Positions 1 to 10,304 of a stretch of 64,000 nucleotides of DNA are shown here, one piece after another. Below the pieces are notes generated by a model. It did not search any database. It saw only the letters and a list, made by a program, of their open reading frames with translations, and had not been told where the DNA came from. Source of the DNA: CAZDWZ01 sp964509425 (GTDB lineage: Bacteria; Bdellovibrionota_C; UBA2361; SZUA-149; CAZDWZ01); the NCBI GenBank assembly GCA_964509425.1, contig CAZDWZ010000007.1, positions 1 through 64,000 on the forward strand, given 5' to 3'. The translations under genes were made by a program, and so were the position numbers. Each line of letters opens with the position of its first letter. The stretch's first letter is position 1.

Positions 1-270
1 CCCTCTCGCACCTCGTCAATCAAAGAAATGTCGACTTGGTCTCCGCTTCCCGCCACATTGTCGGTCGAGCTTATCGGACGCCCTGGGGATATGAAGATTA
101 GAAGGGTGCAACCGGCCGGCCCGGTACGAGAAATTATCGGGCTAAGGGCTAGTACTTCCTACGAAAGAGTGCAAGATGAGAATGTATGAAGGTCTGCGCC
201 CATGGCTCAGAGAATGAAGCATTTACGAGTTTCGGCCGATTGTTGTACAGCAGAATAGTGATTCGTCTTC
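1..270. other. Left-edge stretch without a recognised gene
   Basis: No convincing coding frame, RNA gene or repeat is visible here. It is probably the upstream region of the gene starting at 271. A short overlapping frame at 186-377 lacks any family signature and overlaps that gene, so it is not called. Confidence 0.4.
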
Positions 271-1524
271 ATGAAGAGCGGCTACTGTACCGTCCTGGGG
301 AAGAAAAACAACGCCTACATTCGGTGGGCTGGGTTGGCCAGTGCCGTATGTTTGCTCGCATTCCTGCACGAGTATAGGCAAGATTCGGCACATTCTACAC
401 ATGCCGATCTATTGTCATCCAAACCAGTACCCGATCAAAGGCAGCAGAGGCTTGCTCTTCAGGCCATTATTTCTATCGGGCCCGCCATCCGAATGCCCCT
501 TCTTGAGTCGAATGGCGACTACTCTCCCGATCCCAAGTCTACTGGCAACCTGGGCCCACGGGTAGCCGAGTTGTGCGATGCCGTTCTAGCAGCGAAGTCC
601 TCCGTTCTGTTGGAAGAATTAGGACACTACGCGACTCTTAATGAAGATCAGCGGCAAGTATCATTACGCTTATTCTATCAATATGCTCCTGGCATTCCTT
701 CCCAGGAGGAATTGGCCGCGATCGTCGGCGAGGACGCGGCTCGGCGATTCACTGAGAGCTGGCGTCACTTGTCGGCTCAACTTCAACAGATTGATATGGA
801 CCGTCGCGTGGGTATGCTGCGAGCGATCTACCGCCTTAATCCCCTTTCGGTGGAAGAAAGAGGTGCCATCCGCGCTGCTACACAGAACTATGTTCAGAGA
901 TACGGCGGGCGAGTCTATCAGATTGAGCAGCATGCTAAACATCGCTTTTTGGCAGCCCACCTCTCAAACGGATGGAATGCCGGGAGTGGAGATAGAGTGG
1001 CGGCCATGTCCGAACTGGTAGAGGTTTGGAACGAATTCAGGGATCAGGTCAAACATACTCTCAAGCAGGAAATGGCTGCAGTTGCGGGAGTAGAAAATGA
1101 AGACTTTAACCAGTTTGTCGCCGCGGCCCTGGCAAGCGAATTCCAATACGACGAGCAGCCGGATCACGAAGAACTCAATACGAAATATACACCGGCGTCT
1201 CAATTAAGCGAGGAAGCAATCCAACTCAATCTGGATTCCGAAGTGTTCTTCTACGCCGAAGTGCTTAACTTGGAGCCGGCGCAGGAGAATGAATTCCGGC
1301 GGATTCTCTCTGAGTTTTCGTCTCTGGCAAAGTGGAATCAATTGCGAGTTGAGCAGGTACGTGTTCTCCTGGATCCCGATAAAGAGGTGTCTCAAGTTCT
1401 GAGTCTGGCGCATCTGTTGCAAGAAGAGGAGCAGTCATTTGTTAAGGCCCGCGCGCAGAGTATTCTCTCCGCTGCACAGTATGCCACCCTCATACGATTG
1501 CACAATCTAAAGCGATGGGAATAA
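271..1524 (+). CDS. Hypothetical membrane-anchored helical protein (417 aa)
   Basis: I do not recognise a family. A short hydrophobic stretch at about residues 18-33 (WAGLASAVCLLAFLH) follows a basic N-terminus, which suggests a signal anchor with the rest in the periplasm. The remainder is charged and rich in Gln, Glu and Leu, with heptad-like helices, and resembles structural or periplasmic repeat proteins rather than an enzyme. No catalytic motif is visible. The ATG at 271 has only a weak ribosome site, so the start is uncertain. It ends 28 bases from the 3' end of the convergent RHS gene and has no operon partner in view. Confidence 0.6.
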   Translation: MKSGYCTVLGKKNNAYIRWAGLASAVCLLAFLHEYRQDSAHSTHADLLSSKPVPDQRQQRLALQAIISIGPAIRMPLLESNGDYSPDPKSTGNLGPRVAELCDAVLAAKSSVLLEELGHYATLNEDQRQVSLRLFYQYAPGIPSQEELAAIVGEDAARRFTESWRHLSAQLQQIDMDRRVGMLRAIYRLNPLSVEERGAIRAATQNYVQRYGGRVYQIEQHAKHRFLAAHLSNGWNAGSGDRVAAMSELVEVWNEFRDQVKHTLKQEMAAVAGVENEDFNQFVAAALASEFQYDEQPDHEELNTKYTPASQLSEEAIQLNLDSEVFFYAEVLNLEPAQENEFRRILSEFSSLAKWNQLRVEQVRVLLDPDKEVSQVLSLAHLLQEEEQSFVKARAQSILSAAQYATLIRLHNLKRWE

Positions 1525-1552
1525 ATACCACACCCAGACAGAGGTGACCTCA

Positions 1553-4500
1553 TCATCTTTTTGGAGGTCTTTGGCCTCCGTTCTGAAAATAGTCGTCGTA
1601 GCCAGAGTAAGGATCATCTGCCGGACTCGTCGGGACCGCGGATGGCGTCATGGAGGGTGTCGGACTCGAGACATTCCAGCCACGGGGACGTTTCGTATCA
1701 GTCATGCCCGACCCCCAATCTTCGTCCGGAGCTGGAATTGGGTCGGCTGGCCGGGGTATTGGGGTCGGGCACATTTGCGGACGTGGCCGGTTCTTCGGAC
1801 GCAGTTTTTGCGCTTTATCCATGATCTTTTTTGCCTTACACCCACTGTTAAACATTCCACCCATCAGCGGATTGCACATGATGTCTCCTGCATCTGTTGG
1901 AGTACCAGATTTGCCCGATGGTGTTGGCGTTGGCTTGGCCTCCCCGCCTTCGAGTCCCAGCGGATCGATCCAATAGACTGGATTATTATGAACATATGTG
2001 TATATGTTGTCGCCGCCACTATATCCAATCGGATCGCGACTCATCCATCGTGATAGCTCGGGTGAATACCATCGATATGTCGCCAGCAGCATTTCTGCGG
2101 TTCCGTCTTGGTAATACCCATACCTACCGCCGAATCGAAATGGATTCATGTCAGCCCCATTCGAATAGAGCACTCGTCCATATCCATCGTAGCGGTATTC
2201 ATCGCCGATTGATCCGGTTTCGTCTGTCAGGTGACGTGTCTCTCCTTGCGGCCCGAAATGATACCAAAGCGACTCGTTTGAGCCGATTGTTCTCTGTGAG
2301 ATCAGTCCCGCGCTTCCCCAGGAGTATGCGTAGCTTGGCGACCCCGAACTCACTTCGCCAATCAAAGTGTCCCCTGAGAACACATAAAAGGTGTTCGCGG
2401 TGGTCCCCGTGGGGTATCTGAGTACCCGCTTCCCGCTAGCGTCATAGCTGTAGTTGAGGTCGTCAGTCGAAGTCTGCTGCCGCTTGAGCTTGTTCCGGAC
2501 GTCCCAAGTGAGCGTCGTGCTCGGCATGCCTCCGCCCGAGACCGCGGTCATGTTTCCGTCCGTGTCGTAGCTCGCGCTCCCGCCCGAGAGCATCGAGAAC
2601 TTGTTCGCGTCGTCGTAGCTCGCGAAGGTGGAGCCGTTGTACTGCGTCATGTTCCCGGCGAGGTCGTAGGCGTAGCTCCTTGTGTAAGCACCTGTCCCCG
2701 TTCGCTCCTCGGCCGTGAGCCTGTAGAGTGCGTCGTAGGTGTACTCAATTTCGGACGAGTCGAGTTCCGTCACCTTCGTAATGTCCCCAACCGTGTTGTT
2801 CCCGCCATCGTACTCAAGGTCATAGCTGGCAAAGGGAGTGGTGCCTAGCTTGTGTAGAATCTGCGTCGGCCAGCCGCGATCCTGGTTGTAGGTGTAGGTC
2901 GTCGAAGTGCCGTTCTCGTTGGCGTGGGACTTCAGTTTCCCCACGCCATCGTAGGTGAAGGTCGTCGTTTCGCCGAAGCTGTTCACGATCTCGGTTAGCC
3001 GGCCGGCCCCGTCGTAGTCGTAATCCCAGCTTGCCACACTTGTAGTGCCGTCTTTCCATCCGAGCGAGAGCAGCGTTCCATCGGGGTTGTAGCCGTATTC
3101 CAGTGTTTGGGCGTTGGTCAGCCCCGAGGCGCTCCAGTCGTACTCGACCGCCGACACCTTTCGACCAGCGGTGTAGGAGTAGATCGTCGTTCCCACCTCG
3201 TCCGTCACCGCTGAAGCCCGTCCGTCCGTTCGGAAGGTGTAGCTGATCGCGGTCGGTGTTCCGCTCGCCGGCACGAGGTCGATCTCTTCGACCCTTCCTG
3301 AGGCGTCATAGGTATACTGCTTCTTGTGCCCTCGCGTGTCCTCGGTCTCGGCGAGCCGCCCGTAGTTGTCGTAGCGGTAGAGGATATAGGAGCCATCCGG
3401 GTAGAGCGTCTTCTTCAGTTCGCCGGCGAGCCCGTACTCGTAATCCGTCTCCTTGCTTCGAGCGTCGATGAACGTCGTCGTTCGGTGGTCTGCATCCTGA
3501 TCCCACGCAAGGCTCTTCGAGAGTGGCATATCCACTCCTGTCAGCTTCCCGCAGACCGCGCAGAAATCGAAGGAGGTGACCGCCCCCGCCTCGTCGGTAA
3601 TCGAAGTCAGCTTCCGGTAGCTGTAGGCGTAGTCGCGGTACTTCCCGTCCGGAAGTGTTTCCCGTGTGGTCCGCCCGCCGGCGTCGTAGGCGAACTGAAA
3701 CGCGATGTCCGTTCCGTTTTCCGGGGTCTGTTCGATCTCTGTGACTTGCCCCGCGCCGTTGTAGCTCGTGAACCGCGTCTCGTTCCCCGCTCCATTGGTG
3801 ATTTTCTTGAGGTAACCGTAGTTCGGCGAAGAACTGGTCTCCTCGTACTCGTAGGTCGTCGTCCCGGTCGGCGAGCCGCTCGGAGGCACCACGGTGAGAG
3901 CCTGCCCGTAAGCGTTGTAGGTCTTGGTCCAGGTGTTCCCGTCGCCGTCGGTAACGCCAGTTGGGAGGTGCGGCTGGGCCATATCCCCGTAGGCGAGTTG
4001 GACCAGCGTGCCGATGCTGTCCTCGACCTCGGTCAGGTCCACGCCGTTCGTCGCATAAGTGAAGGTCCAGACGCCGCCGTTGTTGTCGTCGATCTCGGTC
4101 ACTTTTCCCTTCGAGTTGTACGTAAAGTCGGTCGTGGTCGCCCCGTCCGAGATCTGCGTGATGTTGTGGTTCGAGTCGTACTGGAACGTGTAGTTCACGC
4201 CTGCTGACGCTCCGTTCATGACCGGCAGGATCGTCCTGATAAGCCGTCCCGCGGAATCGTAATCGTGCTTCGTTATTCCGCCCTTCGAGTTCGTCACCTC
4301 GGTTCGGTAATGCGCGCCGGAGCCGGGCGTCGCGAAGTAGTTCACGTTCGCGTTCCCTCCCCCCGGCCAGGTCATGTTCGCGAGGTAGGTCGTCTGTCCG
4401 CTGACCGCTCCTTGCGGCAGGTAGGTGAAGGAGAGCTTCGAGGCGGTATCGCCGTCTTTCTCAACATCTTTCAGGAGGTGCTGCTGCCCTCCCGCTGTGA

Positions 4501-6279
4501 AGTAGGTAAGGTCAACCTTCTCGATCACGGTGCCGCCGCTGGTCTTCCGCTGGATGGAGGAGATCTTCGCGTTCCCGTTATAGGAGATAGTCGTGTAGTT
4601 CCCTGTCGAGTCCTCGGTGATCTGCGTGATCCGCGGATAACTGTCGTAGGTGAGCGTTACTGTCCGTCCCGTGCCCACTTCTTCGATCTCGACCGGATGG
4701 TTCTGCCCGCTTTTTAGCGCCCAGGTGATTTGACGGATGTTCCCGACTGGGTCTGTGATCTTCGTGAGCCCGCTGCCTGGCCCGTTGAACTCGTAGGTCC
4801 AACTTCCGGCCTCCCAGATCTCGCCCGGAGGGCCGGCGTTCTCAAGCTTGTAGCCTCCGGTGATGCTGGAGAACGTCCCGTAGAATCCGGCCGGTGGCGT
4901 CGGCGAACCGCTCGTCGTGCCGACATAGAACTCGCTCCCGTCGGCATCGACGAAGTATCGAGAGCTTCCCGAAACCATGAAGCCGATCGAGTACGTGAAG
5001 TTCCCGTTCATCATGCTCGTGAAGTACGAGCCGCTGACAATTCTGTGGCTGTGGATCTGAATTTCAAGCGGGATGCCGGAGCCCCGTCCGGCCTGGCTCG
5101 ACACGCTGACGCTTACGGTAGCGTTCCCGGTGGCGGGAGTGACCGACCCTGTCGCGCTCATCGAGCCGCGTTGGGCCGGTTCCGCGCCAGCTACGCTCGT
5201 GTTCGCTGATCCTCCCGACCCTGCATTTGCGCCGTCACCCGGTCCTCCGCACTGGTGCGAGATCGAACCGCTGTCGGTCGGGCCCGTGCCCGCCTTCGAC
5301 GGCGTTTTCGGGCGGCAGAACATGTCGGCAGAAGTCGTATTCGAAGTGCCCTCGTTGTCCCAAACTGTGAGTTGCGCGGTGTAGGTGCCGGGATAAGGCG
5401 GGTTGAAGCTGATGGAGTTATTGTTCGAGGAGGAAAAGCCGTAACTACTCGGGCCTGTCAACACCCACGCCGCGGAGCATGTATTTCGCGAAGTCGGAGA
5501 AGGTGCCGGTGGTGGGTTGTCCGGGTCGCGGGAGAAGTTCGCGAAGGACGTGTCCAAGCCTTCGGAGCAGTTCTGCTGAACGTCGAGCACGACTTCCGGC
5601 GGAGTAGTCGCGAACGCCGCGGTGATCGTTTGGTTCCCGGTCATGGTTGTGTCGCCGACACCGGTTCCGTCGACCCTCGCGGACGCGGAGACTAAGTAGG
5701 TCGTAGACGGTGCGACCTTGTAATAGGTGACACCGCCGAATGTTTTTGAATTGCCGGGCGTGCAGCCGAGGTGAACCGAGCTGTCTCCACTTCGGCTCGA
5801 CGGCCCGTTCGTACTGATGCCGCCGCTCGTCATCGTCGCCGAAAACGAGCCAGCGTTGTACATGTACCCGCCATAGCCGGCAGAACTCGCGTTCGGCGCG
5901 TTAATTGTGTAGCTGGCGGTGCCGGAACCAGACAGGGCGATGTCGCCTCCGTGCTTCGCCCAGAGGCTGAAACGATAGCCGACGCTGTACTCGCACAAAC
6001 CGCTTCCGCTCGTTCGCTCCGCAGTGATCGAGTTGCTAAGGGTCAGCGTCCCGTTCGACGCGGTTGCCGAACTCGTCTCGTCGAAGTCGCAGATCCCTGA
6101 GGTCCACGTCCCACCATCGCTCTCCGAAGTGATCTGTCCGGCTGTGGACGTGTTACTGCCGTTTGCGACGTGAACCCCTTCGTAAATGAAATCAGGGGCC
6201 TGGGCTTTAGCGTTGCTTCTGATGTGAAGAGCGACCGCGAGCAACACACGATACCAATTCGACGTGTGCTTCCAATCAT
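1553..6279 (-). CDS. RHS/YD-repeat protein, apparent frame slip in the signal peptide
   Basis: Large cell-surface or secreted RHS protein of about 1575 residues. N-terminal Ser/Gly-rich domains include a PKD-like segment (around NPPYPGTYTAQLTVWD). A long run of YD repeats (many Y-x-YD-G/A-x-GR-L units) follows, with a central Cys pair (CAVCGK). The RHS core near the C-terminus (RFGGRYGYYQD, YSPELSRWMSRDPIGY, NNPVYWIDPLGL) is clear. After DPLGL comes a Pro-rich tail of about 125 residues with no toxin family I recognise; no immunity-type gene is obvious downstream. The ATG at 6279 has a good Shine-Dalgarno (GGAGGGAGC) and encodes MIGSTRRIGIV, but continues in the RHS frame only if one GT at 6244-6249 is removed. 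The RHS frame itself stays open up to a TTG at 6406 without a plausible leader. Confidence 0.85.
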
Positions 6280-6406
6280 GCTCCCTCCGAGGATAAGTCT
6301 TGCCGACGCTAGCATGTTGGAATCCGCAAAAATACCCCCTCGTCGTCCTCGCAAATTCGTGGAGTTGAGGAGGCCCGGTGGTGCGCGGGCCTAGATGAAA
6401 AAACAA

Positions 6407-6688
6407 TTAGTAGTCATCCGGCAGGAGTACCGTCGTAACCGAGCGATCGGCCTTGGTTATCACCCACAAGCGAACTCCTGTCATCGATGTGTACGACAGG
6501 AAAAGCCGTGCAGCATCTCGAAGCGCGTCGTCTTTCGCGGCCCGATCGTCGGTATCGACTTCGCCCCAGTCTCCGGAGGCGTGCCATCGTATCGCGGCGA
6601 TCATGTCGGGCTGACCCAGGGCCGCGAGCGCCGCGGGCGTAGCCACGATCTGCCCGAGCGAGACGGGCAGTAAGTGCGGAGGGACCAT
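6407..6688 (-). CDS. Small conserved hypothetical protein (93 aa)
   Basis: Short soluble protein with the pattern LGQIVATP...GDWGEVD...RLFLSYTSMTGVRLWVITKADRSVTTVLLPDDY. From memory, this pattern occurs in many plasmids and genomes as an uncharacterised family, sometimes loosely labelled as restriction-associated; that label has no support in the sequence. The ATG at 6688 is chosen because family similarity begins just after it and GGGAG lies upstream; an earlier in-frame start would overlap the preceding gene. It lies 16 bases downstream of the next small gene on the same strand, so the two are probably co-transcribed. Function unknown. Confidence 0.7.
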   Translation of the reverse strand: MVPPHLLPVSLGQIVATPAALAALGQPDMIAAIRWHASGDWGEVDTDDRAAKDDALRDAARLFLSYTSMTGVRLWVITKADRSVTTVLLPDDY

Positions 6689-6704
6689 CGTGTCAACTCC
6701 CTGG

Positions 6705-7016
6705 TTACTTCTCGGACCCGGCCGGATTCTCGTAGATCCAAACCATCGCCATGTCGGCGACCTTTCCGACAAGCGGTAAGTCTTCTCTGCCGAAACTGGT
6801 CGAGTCCTTCCACTTGTCTTTCTGGTCCTTGTAGAGGCGGGTGATCTGCACGTTGTACCGCAGGCCGTTCTCGGTCTCGTTCAGCCACACCGCAGCGCGG
6901 ATACGGCCGAGTCGGACCTCGTGAACGGGTTTGTTGCCGCTCTTCTCCTCATGCGCATTATCGCGAGATGATTCGCCACGCGGAGCCGTTTTGTCGGGGC
7001 CATTTCTTGTTGCCAT
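6705..7016 (-). CDS. Small conserved hypothetical protein (103 aa)
   Basis: Polar protein with a charged N-terminus and a compact C-terminal domain: PVHEVRLGRIRAAVWLNE, then RYNVQITRLYKD, WKDSTSFGREDLPLVGKVADMA and WIYE. I recall this pattern from uncharacterised proteins found on plasmids and in planctomycete genomes, often near the family encoded just downstream at 6407. No function is known to me. The start at 7016 (MATRNG) is chosen over one at 7100 because the upstream residues look non-coding, but neither has a strong ribosome site. The pair with 6407-6688 is a likely two-gene transcription unit. Confidence 0.65.
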   Translation of the reverse strand: MATRNGPDKTAPRGESSRDNAHEEKSGNKPVHEVRLGRIRAAVWLNETENGLRYNVQITRLYKDQKDKWKDSTSFGREDLPLVGKVADMAMVWIYENPAGSEK

Positions 7017-7308
7017 CGCTGGTTCTCGAAAGGGAATGGAAATGGATTTTGGTAGCCGGCGTCCGGCTGCCTGATTCGACGGCGTGTCCTTCGCATTCAA
7101 CCGGGTCGGCGCGTTCTCTCACCGCCGACAGCCCGCAGGGATTTCGCAATGGCTTAATCGTGGTCAATCGAGCTGCAAACCGCTCGCTCGAATGAGAGAA
7201 TGGAGCCAGGACCGGGTTGTGTCGTCAACCTCGGCCCCGTTTCGGTCTTACCCGTTACTCCAGCGCGTAACCCCCCTCCCGAATGGGTGGTGTTGCGACG
7301 CGGTTGGT
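7017..7308. other. Intergenic region with small hairpins
   Basis: No gene is supported between the two flanking minus-strand genes. A stem GGTTG/CAACC (7215-7219 with 7226-7230), extended by CCG/CGG across a one-base bulge, is visible. It lies upstream of the 103-residue gene and could be a leader structure or the end of another transcript. Confidence 0.35.
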
Positions 7309-7683
7309 TTAATTGGATTTTTTGGGGCTTTTTTTGTCGTCGTCCTTGCCTTTATCTTTTTTCTTTTTTCCCGTGATGGCTTCCCTCAACGCATCGACTC
7401 CGTCTTGGGCAACGCCGATGGTCTCTCGCGCCAGCTTGGAAGCGTCAGTGACAACACCGGCGCCTTCCTTGATCACCTCGGGAGCGCTTTTTTCCACGGC
7501 TTTCGCGGTCTCCTCGACGGCCTTGCCGCCCGCAGCCGCGCCCTTGTTGATATGTTCATCGCGTTCTCGTCGAGCCTTGGCGCCGGAGGCGCTTTCGTAG
7601 AACGAGAAGCCTCCCCACCCCAGGAGGAGGAGGAGGAGCAGGGCGAGGAGCACACCGATCACATTCTTGATTTTGGGGGACAT
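7309..7683 (-). CDS. Small single-span membrane protein (124 aa)
   Basis: N-terminal membrane helix (KIKNVIGVLLALLLLLLLGW, about residues 5-24), then an Ala/Glu/Lys-rich amphipathic helical region and a very basic Lys/Asp tail (KKKKDKGKDDDKKSPKK). It resembles small YtxH- or apolipoprotein-like envelope proteins, but no family is certain. The ATG at 7683 (MSPKIKN) is chosen because the hydrophobic helix begins right after it and AAAGG lies upstream; longer frames add unlikely residues. It is separated from the SPFH pair by about 170 bases and may be transcribed with it. Confidence 0.6.
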   Translation of the reverse strand: MSPKIKNVIGVLLALLLLLLLGWGGFSFYESASGAKARRERDEHINKGAAAGGKAVEETAKAVEKSAPEVIKEGAGVVTDASKLARETIGVAQDGVDALREAITGKKKKDKGKDDDKKSPKKSN

Positions 7684-7857
7684 GACTAACCTTTCGCGAA
7701 AGTGTCCCTTCGAACAACCCGGTCTTCCGGCATTTAGAAATGAAAGATCCACCGGCGATGGGCCAGTGTTCCTTTCAGTTATGCAGCTAGAGCCGACGCC
7801 GATCGGCATCGGCGCTCAATGTTAGCCAACATTCGGAGTCTTTTAAGACGGCGATTA

Positions 7858-9114
7858 TTATTTCGTGGGCGTTTCGCCTTGCGGCTTTTGTTCGGACTTC
7901 ACCGCGCGAGCCGGCGCTGTCGGCTGAGACTCCTGCATCGCTGAGAACAATCCAAGCTGTTGAATCAGTTCGTTGGTATCAACCCGATTCACTTCGACAT
8001 TCCCCTTCCCTTCCTGGCCGTTATTGTTCAAGACCACGAATTTGGGAGATGACAAAAGCAGAGCCTTCACCACTTCAAGCCGAAGCATTGCCTTCCCTCC
8101 GGGCCCGCTCATCGCTTCGATCTGCTTTTTCATCCCTTCGACTTCGGACATACCGACTGAGTAAATCCGCTCGGCGTCTTTCTGCATCGCTTCGTATTGC
8201 GCGTCCCCACGCTGCTTCGCCTGACGCAGCCGACCGTCGGTTTCTTCCTTCACCCGGTTGAATTCCCCTTCCGCCTGAGCGAACTCGCGTTTCATTTCTT
8301 CTTCAACCGTCCGGTTCCGGTTCTTTTCCTGCTCGGTTTTTTGCTTGGTCCGCTCGGTTTCGTTGATCTGATCCTGGTAGCTCGTATCGATGGAGCCGTC
8401 GGGACGTTTCCTCGCAAAGACGTGGCTGTCATAGAGAACAGATTCGATGCGAACTCCTTCCGGAACGAGTCGGGCATTGAGTGCGTCTCGAACTTGATCG
8501 ACTGCAATCTGGAGCTGCGCACGATTGAAGAAGTCTTCAGTTTTCAGAATATTCATATGAGTTCGGATGTCGGCACGCGCGACCGCCGTTACCAACTCCT
8601 CCACCTTATCCGAATTTATCCCGACATTCTGAATCACGTACGCGACCTTCTCGGGGATGATTCGAAATCGAACCGTCATCGCGAGCTTCACTTCGTTTCC
8701 ATCGAGTGCCCGAGTTTGAACGAAGTCCTCGACGTCGCTGCCGTCGCCTTTCTCAACTCCGCCCCACGAGATTGACTGCACACCCGTGTCCATCCGGTAC
8801 AACGTTTGCCACGGCCAGATGAATTCCTTCTCCGACGGGGATATTAATTTCTCGCTCACTCCTCCGCCAAGAAATGGGGGGAGCGCGCTGAAGACCACGC
8901 CGGTTTCCGACGAATCCATCGTCTGGAAGCCCATGTTGTCGCAGCCCGTGAACATCATCAAGAGCACTGCTGAAACGGCCGCGAATCTGTGCGAAAGATT
9001 TTTGATTTCGAAAAACTGCTTCATCTTGAATACCCGGTTCACTGTCGAACTCTGGTTCACTACGGAACTCTGGTTTGTTGGGTGACTCTGGTTCACTCGG
9101 TGACTGTGGCTCAC
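7858..9114 (-). CDS. SPFH/band-7 domain lipoprotein
   Basis: Stomatin/prohibitin-like membrane scaffold protein. It has a lipobox (LLMMFTGC, Cys about residue 58 from the GTG), a band-7 domain (about 75-250: GVVFSALPPF, LTVRFRI-type strand, VEELVTAVARADIR) and a charged coiled coil rich in Glu/Lys/Gln. Asp follows the lipidated Cys, which by the E. coli Lol rule would favour the inner membrane. The GTG at 9114 overlaps the upstream stop (GTGA), so the two SPFH genes are coupled. The first 30 residues (NQS repeats) come from a tandem DNA repeat; ATG at 9024 (MKQFFEIKNL) would give a more normal lipoprotein leader and may be the true start. Confidence 0.8.
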   Translation of the reverse strand: MSHSHRVNQSHPTNQSSVVNQSSTVNRVFKMKQFFEIKNLSHRFAAVSAVLLMMFTGCDNMGFQTMDSSETGVVFSALPPFLGGGVSEKLISPSEKEFIWPWQTLYRMDTGVQSISWGGVEKGDGSDVEDFVQTRALDGNEVKLAMTVRFRIIPEKVAYVIQNVGINSDKVEELVTAVARADIRTHMNILKTEDFFNRAQLQIAVDQVRDALNARLVPEGVRIESVLYDSHVFARKRPDGSIDTSYQDQINETERTKQKTEQEKNRNRTVEEEMKREFAQAEGEFNRVKEETDGRLRQAKQRGDAQYEAMQKDAERIYSVGMSEVEGMKKQIEAMSGPGGKAMLRLEVVKALLLSSPKFVVLNNNGQEGKGNVEVNRVDTNELIQQLGLFSAMQESQPTAPARAVKSEQKPQGETPTK

Positions 9115-10304
9115 TGCGTACCTCCGCGAACTACTGGAGCAGTTCCGCCTTTTTCGCCTGTGAGGCGGTTCACCCAGTCATCGACATTATACGGGTCGAT
9201 GCCCGAAACGACACCTCCGGCGAGAGTCTTTAAGAGCGGTGCCATCTCTTTTGCGAGATAGATGTTCGCGGATGGGATTTCGCTGAGGAGCTTGTTCTGC
9301 GACGCCACAACCTCGGATTGTTTAAGCTGGATCTCGAGTTTCCCGTGGGCGATCTTAGATTCCTCGTAGAGTCGTCCCTCGGAGTCCGCCCGTATCTGGT
9401 AGTTCTGAGCGTCCACGCTTACATCCGCAATTTTCGCATCCCAAAGAGCCTTCGTCTTCGTGATCTCGGCGGTTGCTTCTTCAAGCTTCGTCGTCGCCGC
9501 GCGATAACGCTCGGTTTGCGTCTGGAGGTTTTTTGCAAAGATTTGCGCGTCGATCTCCTCGTCCGCGTATACGTAGCGGCTGACAAGTGTTCCCCAAAGT
9601 TCCACGCCATGAGGGTTTACATCGTGATTGATTCGCTCATGGGCTTCAACAGCCGCTTCTTCTCGAAGCTTGGGATTATAGAAATCAATAGTCGAGAGCG
9701 CGCTCAGACTCCGCCGGAGCTCATCCTGTGCGGTTTGAGAAAATTTCTCCAACTGTCGTTGCAGATTGTCTCGATAAAAAGTGATGAGATCGGCAGGGCC
9801 ACCATGAGAGCGGCTCTTCTGCCCGCTGAGCGGGATGGTCGCATCGTTCATCGCCGAGCCGGTCTCGGGTGTGCCAGCCTGAGTTACCTGAGGCGCCACC
9901 GATTCAGGACGATCGAAAAGTCTCGCGACCAAAGTGACGGAGGTGTGGACCTTCGAACCGTCTGTCGTCGGGACTTCCAGTGCGGAGAGGTCGACGTCTC
10001 CCTTTTCGCGCTCTCGATTGAGATTCACGAAAAGAAATCCGCGAGGAACAAGAATGATGTCGGAGATTCCCGGAAACCGGAGGTGAAGTCCTGGGGAGAG
10101 TCCTTTCGGGGCGTACCCTTCGGAAAGAAAGCCGAAGCTGAAATAATTTCTACGAACACCGATTTTGTCCGGTGGCACAACTGTTCCAAATGCCGTGTAG
10201 AGGAGCGTGATCGAGACGGCCAAGAGTCCAACTAACCAAATGAGTAAAGTCGGGACCGCTCCTCGTTCACTGTTCGGACTTGAATACGCAATTATCTTTC
10301 TCAA
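9111..10304 (-). CDS. SPFH/band-7 domain membrane protein
   Basis: HflK/HflC or prohibitin-type protein with an N-terminal transmembrane helix (LLIWLVGLLAVSITLLYTAF, about residues 20-39). The band-7 domain follows (VVPPDKIGVRRNYFSFGF, GLHLRFPG, VHTSVTLVARLFD), then a long coiled coil (EEATAEITKTKALWDAKIADV). The start appears to be TTG at 10304 with AAAGG a few bases upstream. It is the first gene of a coupled pair with the SPFH lipoprotein at 7858-9114. Paired SPFH proteins usually form one hetero-oligomeric ring at the membrane; I infer the same here. No HflB/FtsH protease partner is nearby. Confidence 0.8.
   Translation of the reverse strand: MRKIIAYSSPNSERGAVPTLLIWLVGLLAVSITLLYTAFGTVVPPDKIGVRRNYFSFGFLSEGYAPKGLSPGLHLRFPGISDIILVPRGFLFVNLNREREKGDVDLSALEVPTTDGSKVHTSVTLVARLFDRPESVAPQVTQAGTPETGSAMNDATIPLSGQKSRSHGGPADLITFYRDNLQRQLEKFSQTAQDELRRSLSALSTIDFYNPKLREEAAVEAHERINHDVNPHGVELWGTLVSRYVYADEEIDAQIFAKNLQTQTERYRAATTKLEEATAEITKTKALWDAKIADVSVDAQNYQIRADSEGRLYEESKIAHGKLEIQLKQSEVVASQNKLLSEIPSANIYLAKEMAPLLKTLAGGVVSGIDPYNVDDWVNRLTGEKGGTAPVVRGGTQ

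Noticed and set aside
3326..4207. Plus-strand frame (293 aa) inside the RHS gene
   Set aside because: Shadow of the YD-repeat coding sequence; Val/Arg-rich with no family features.
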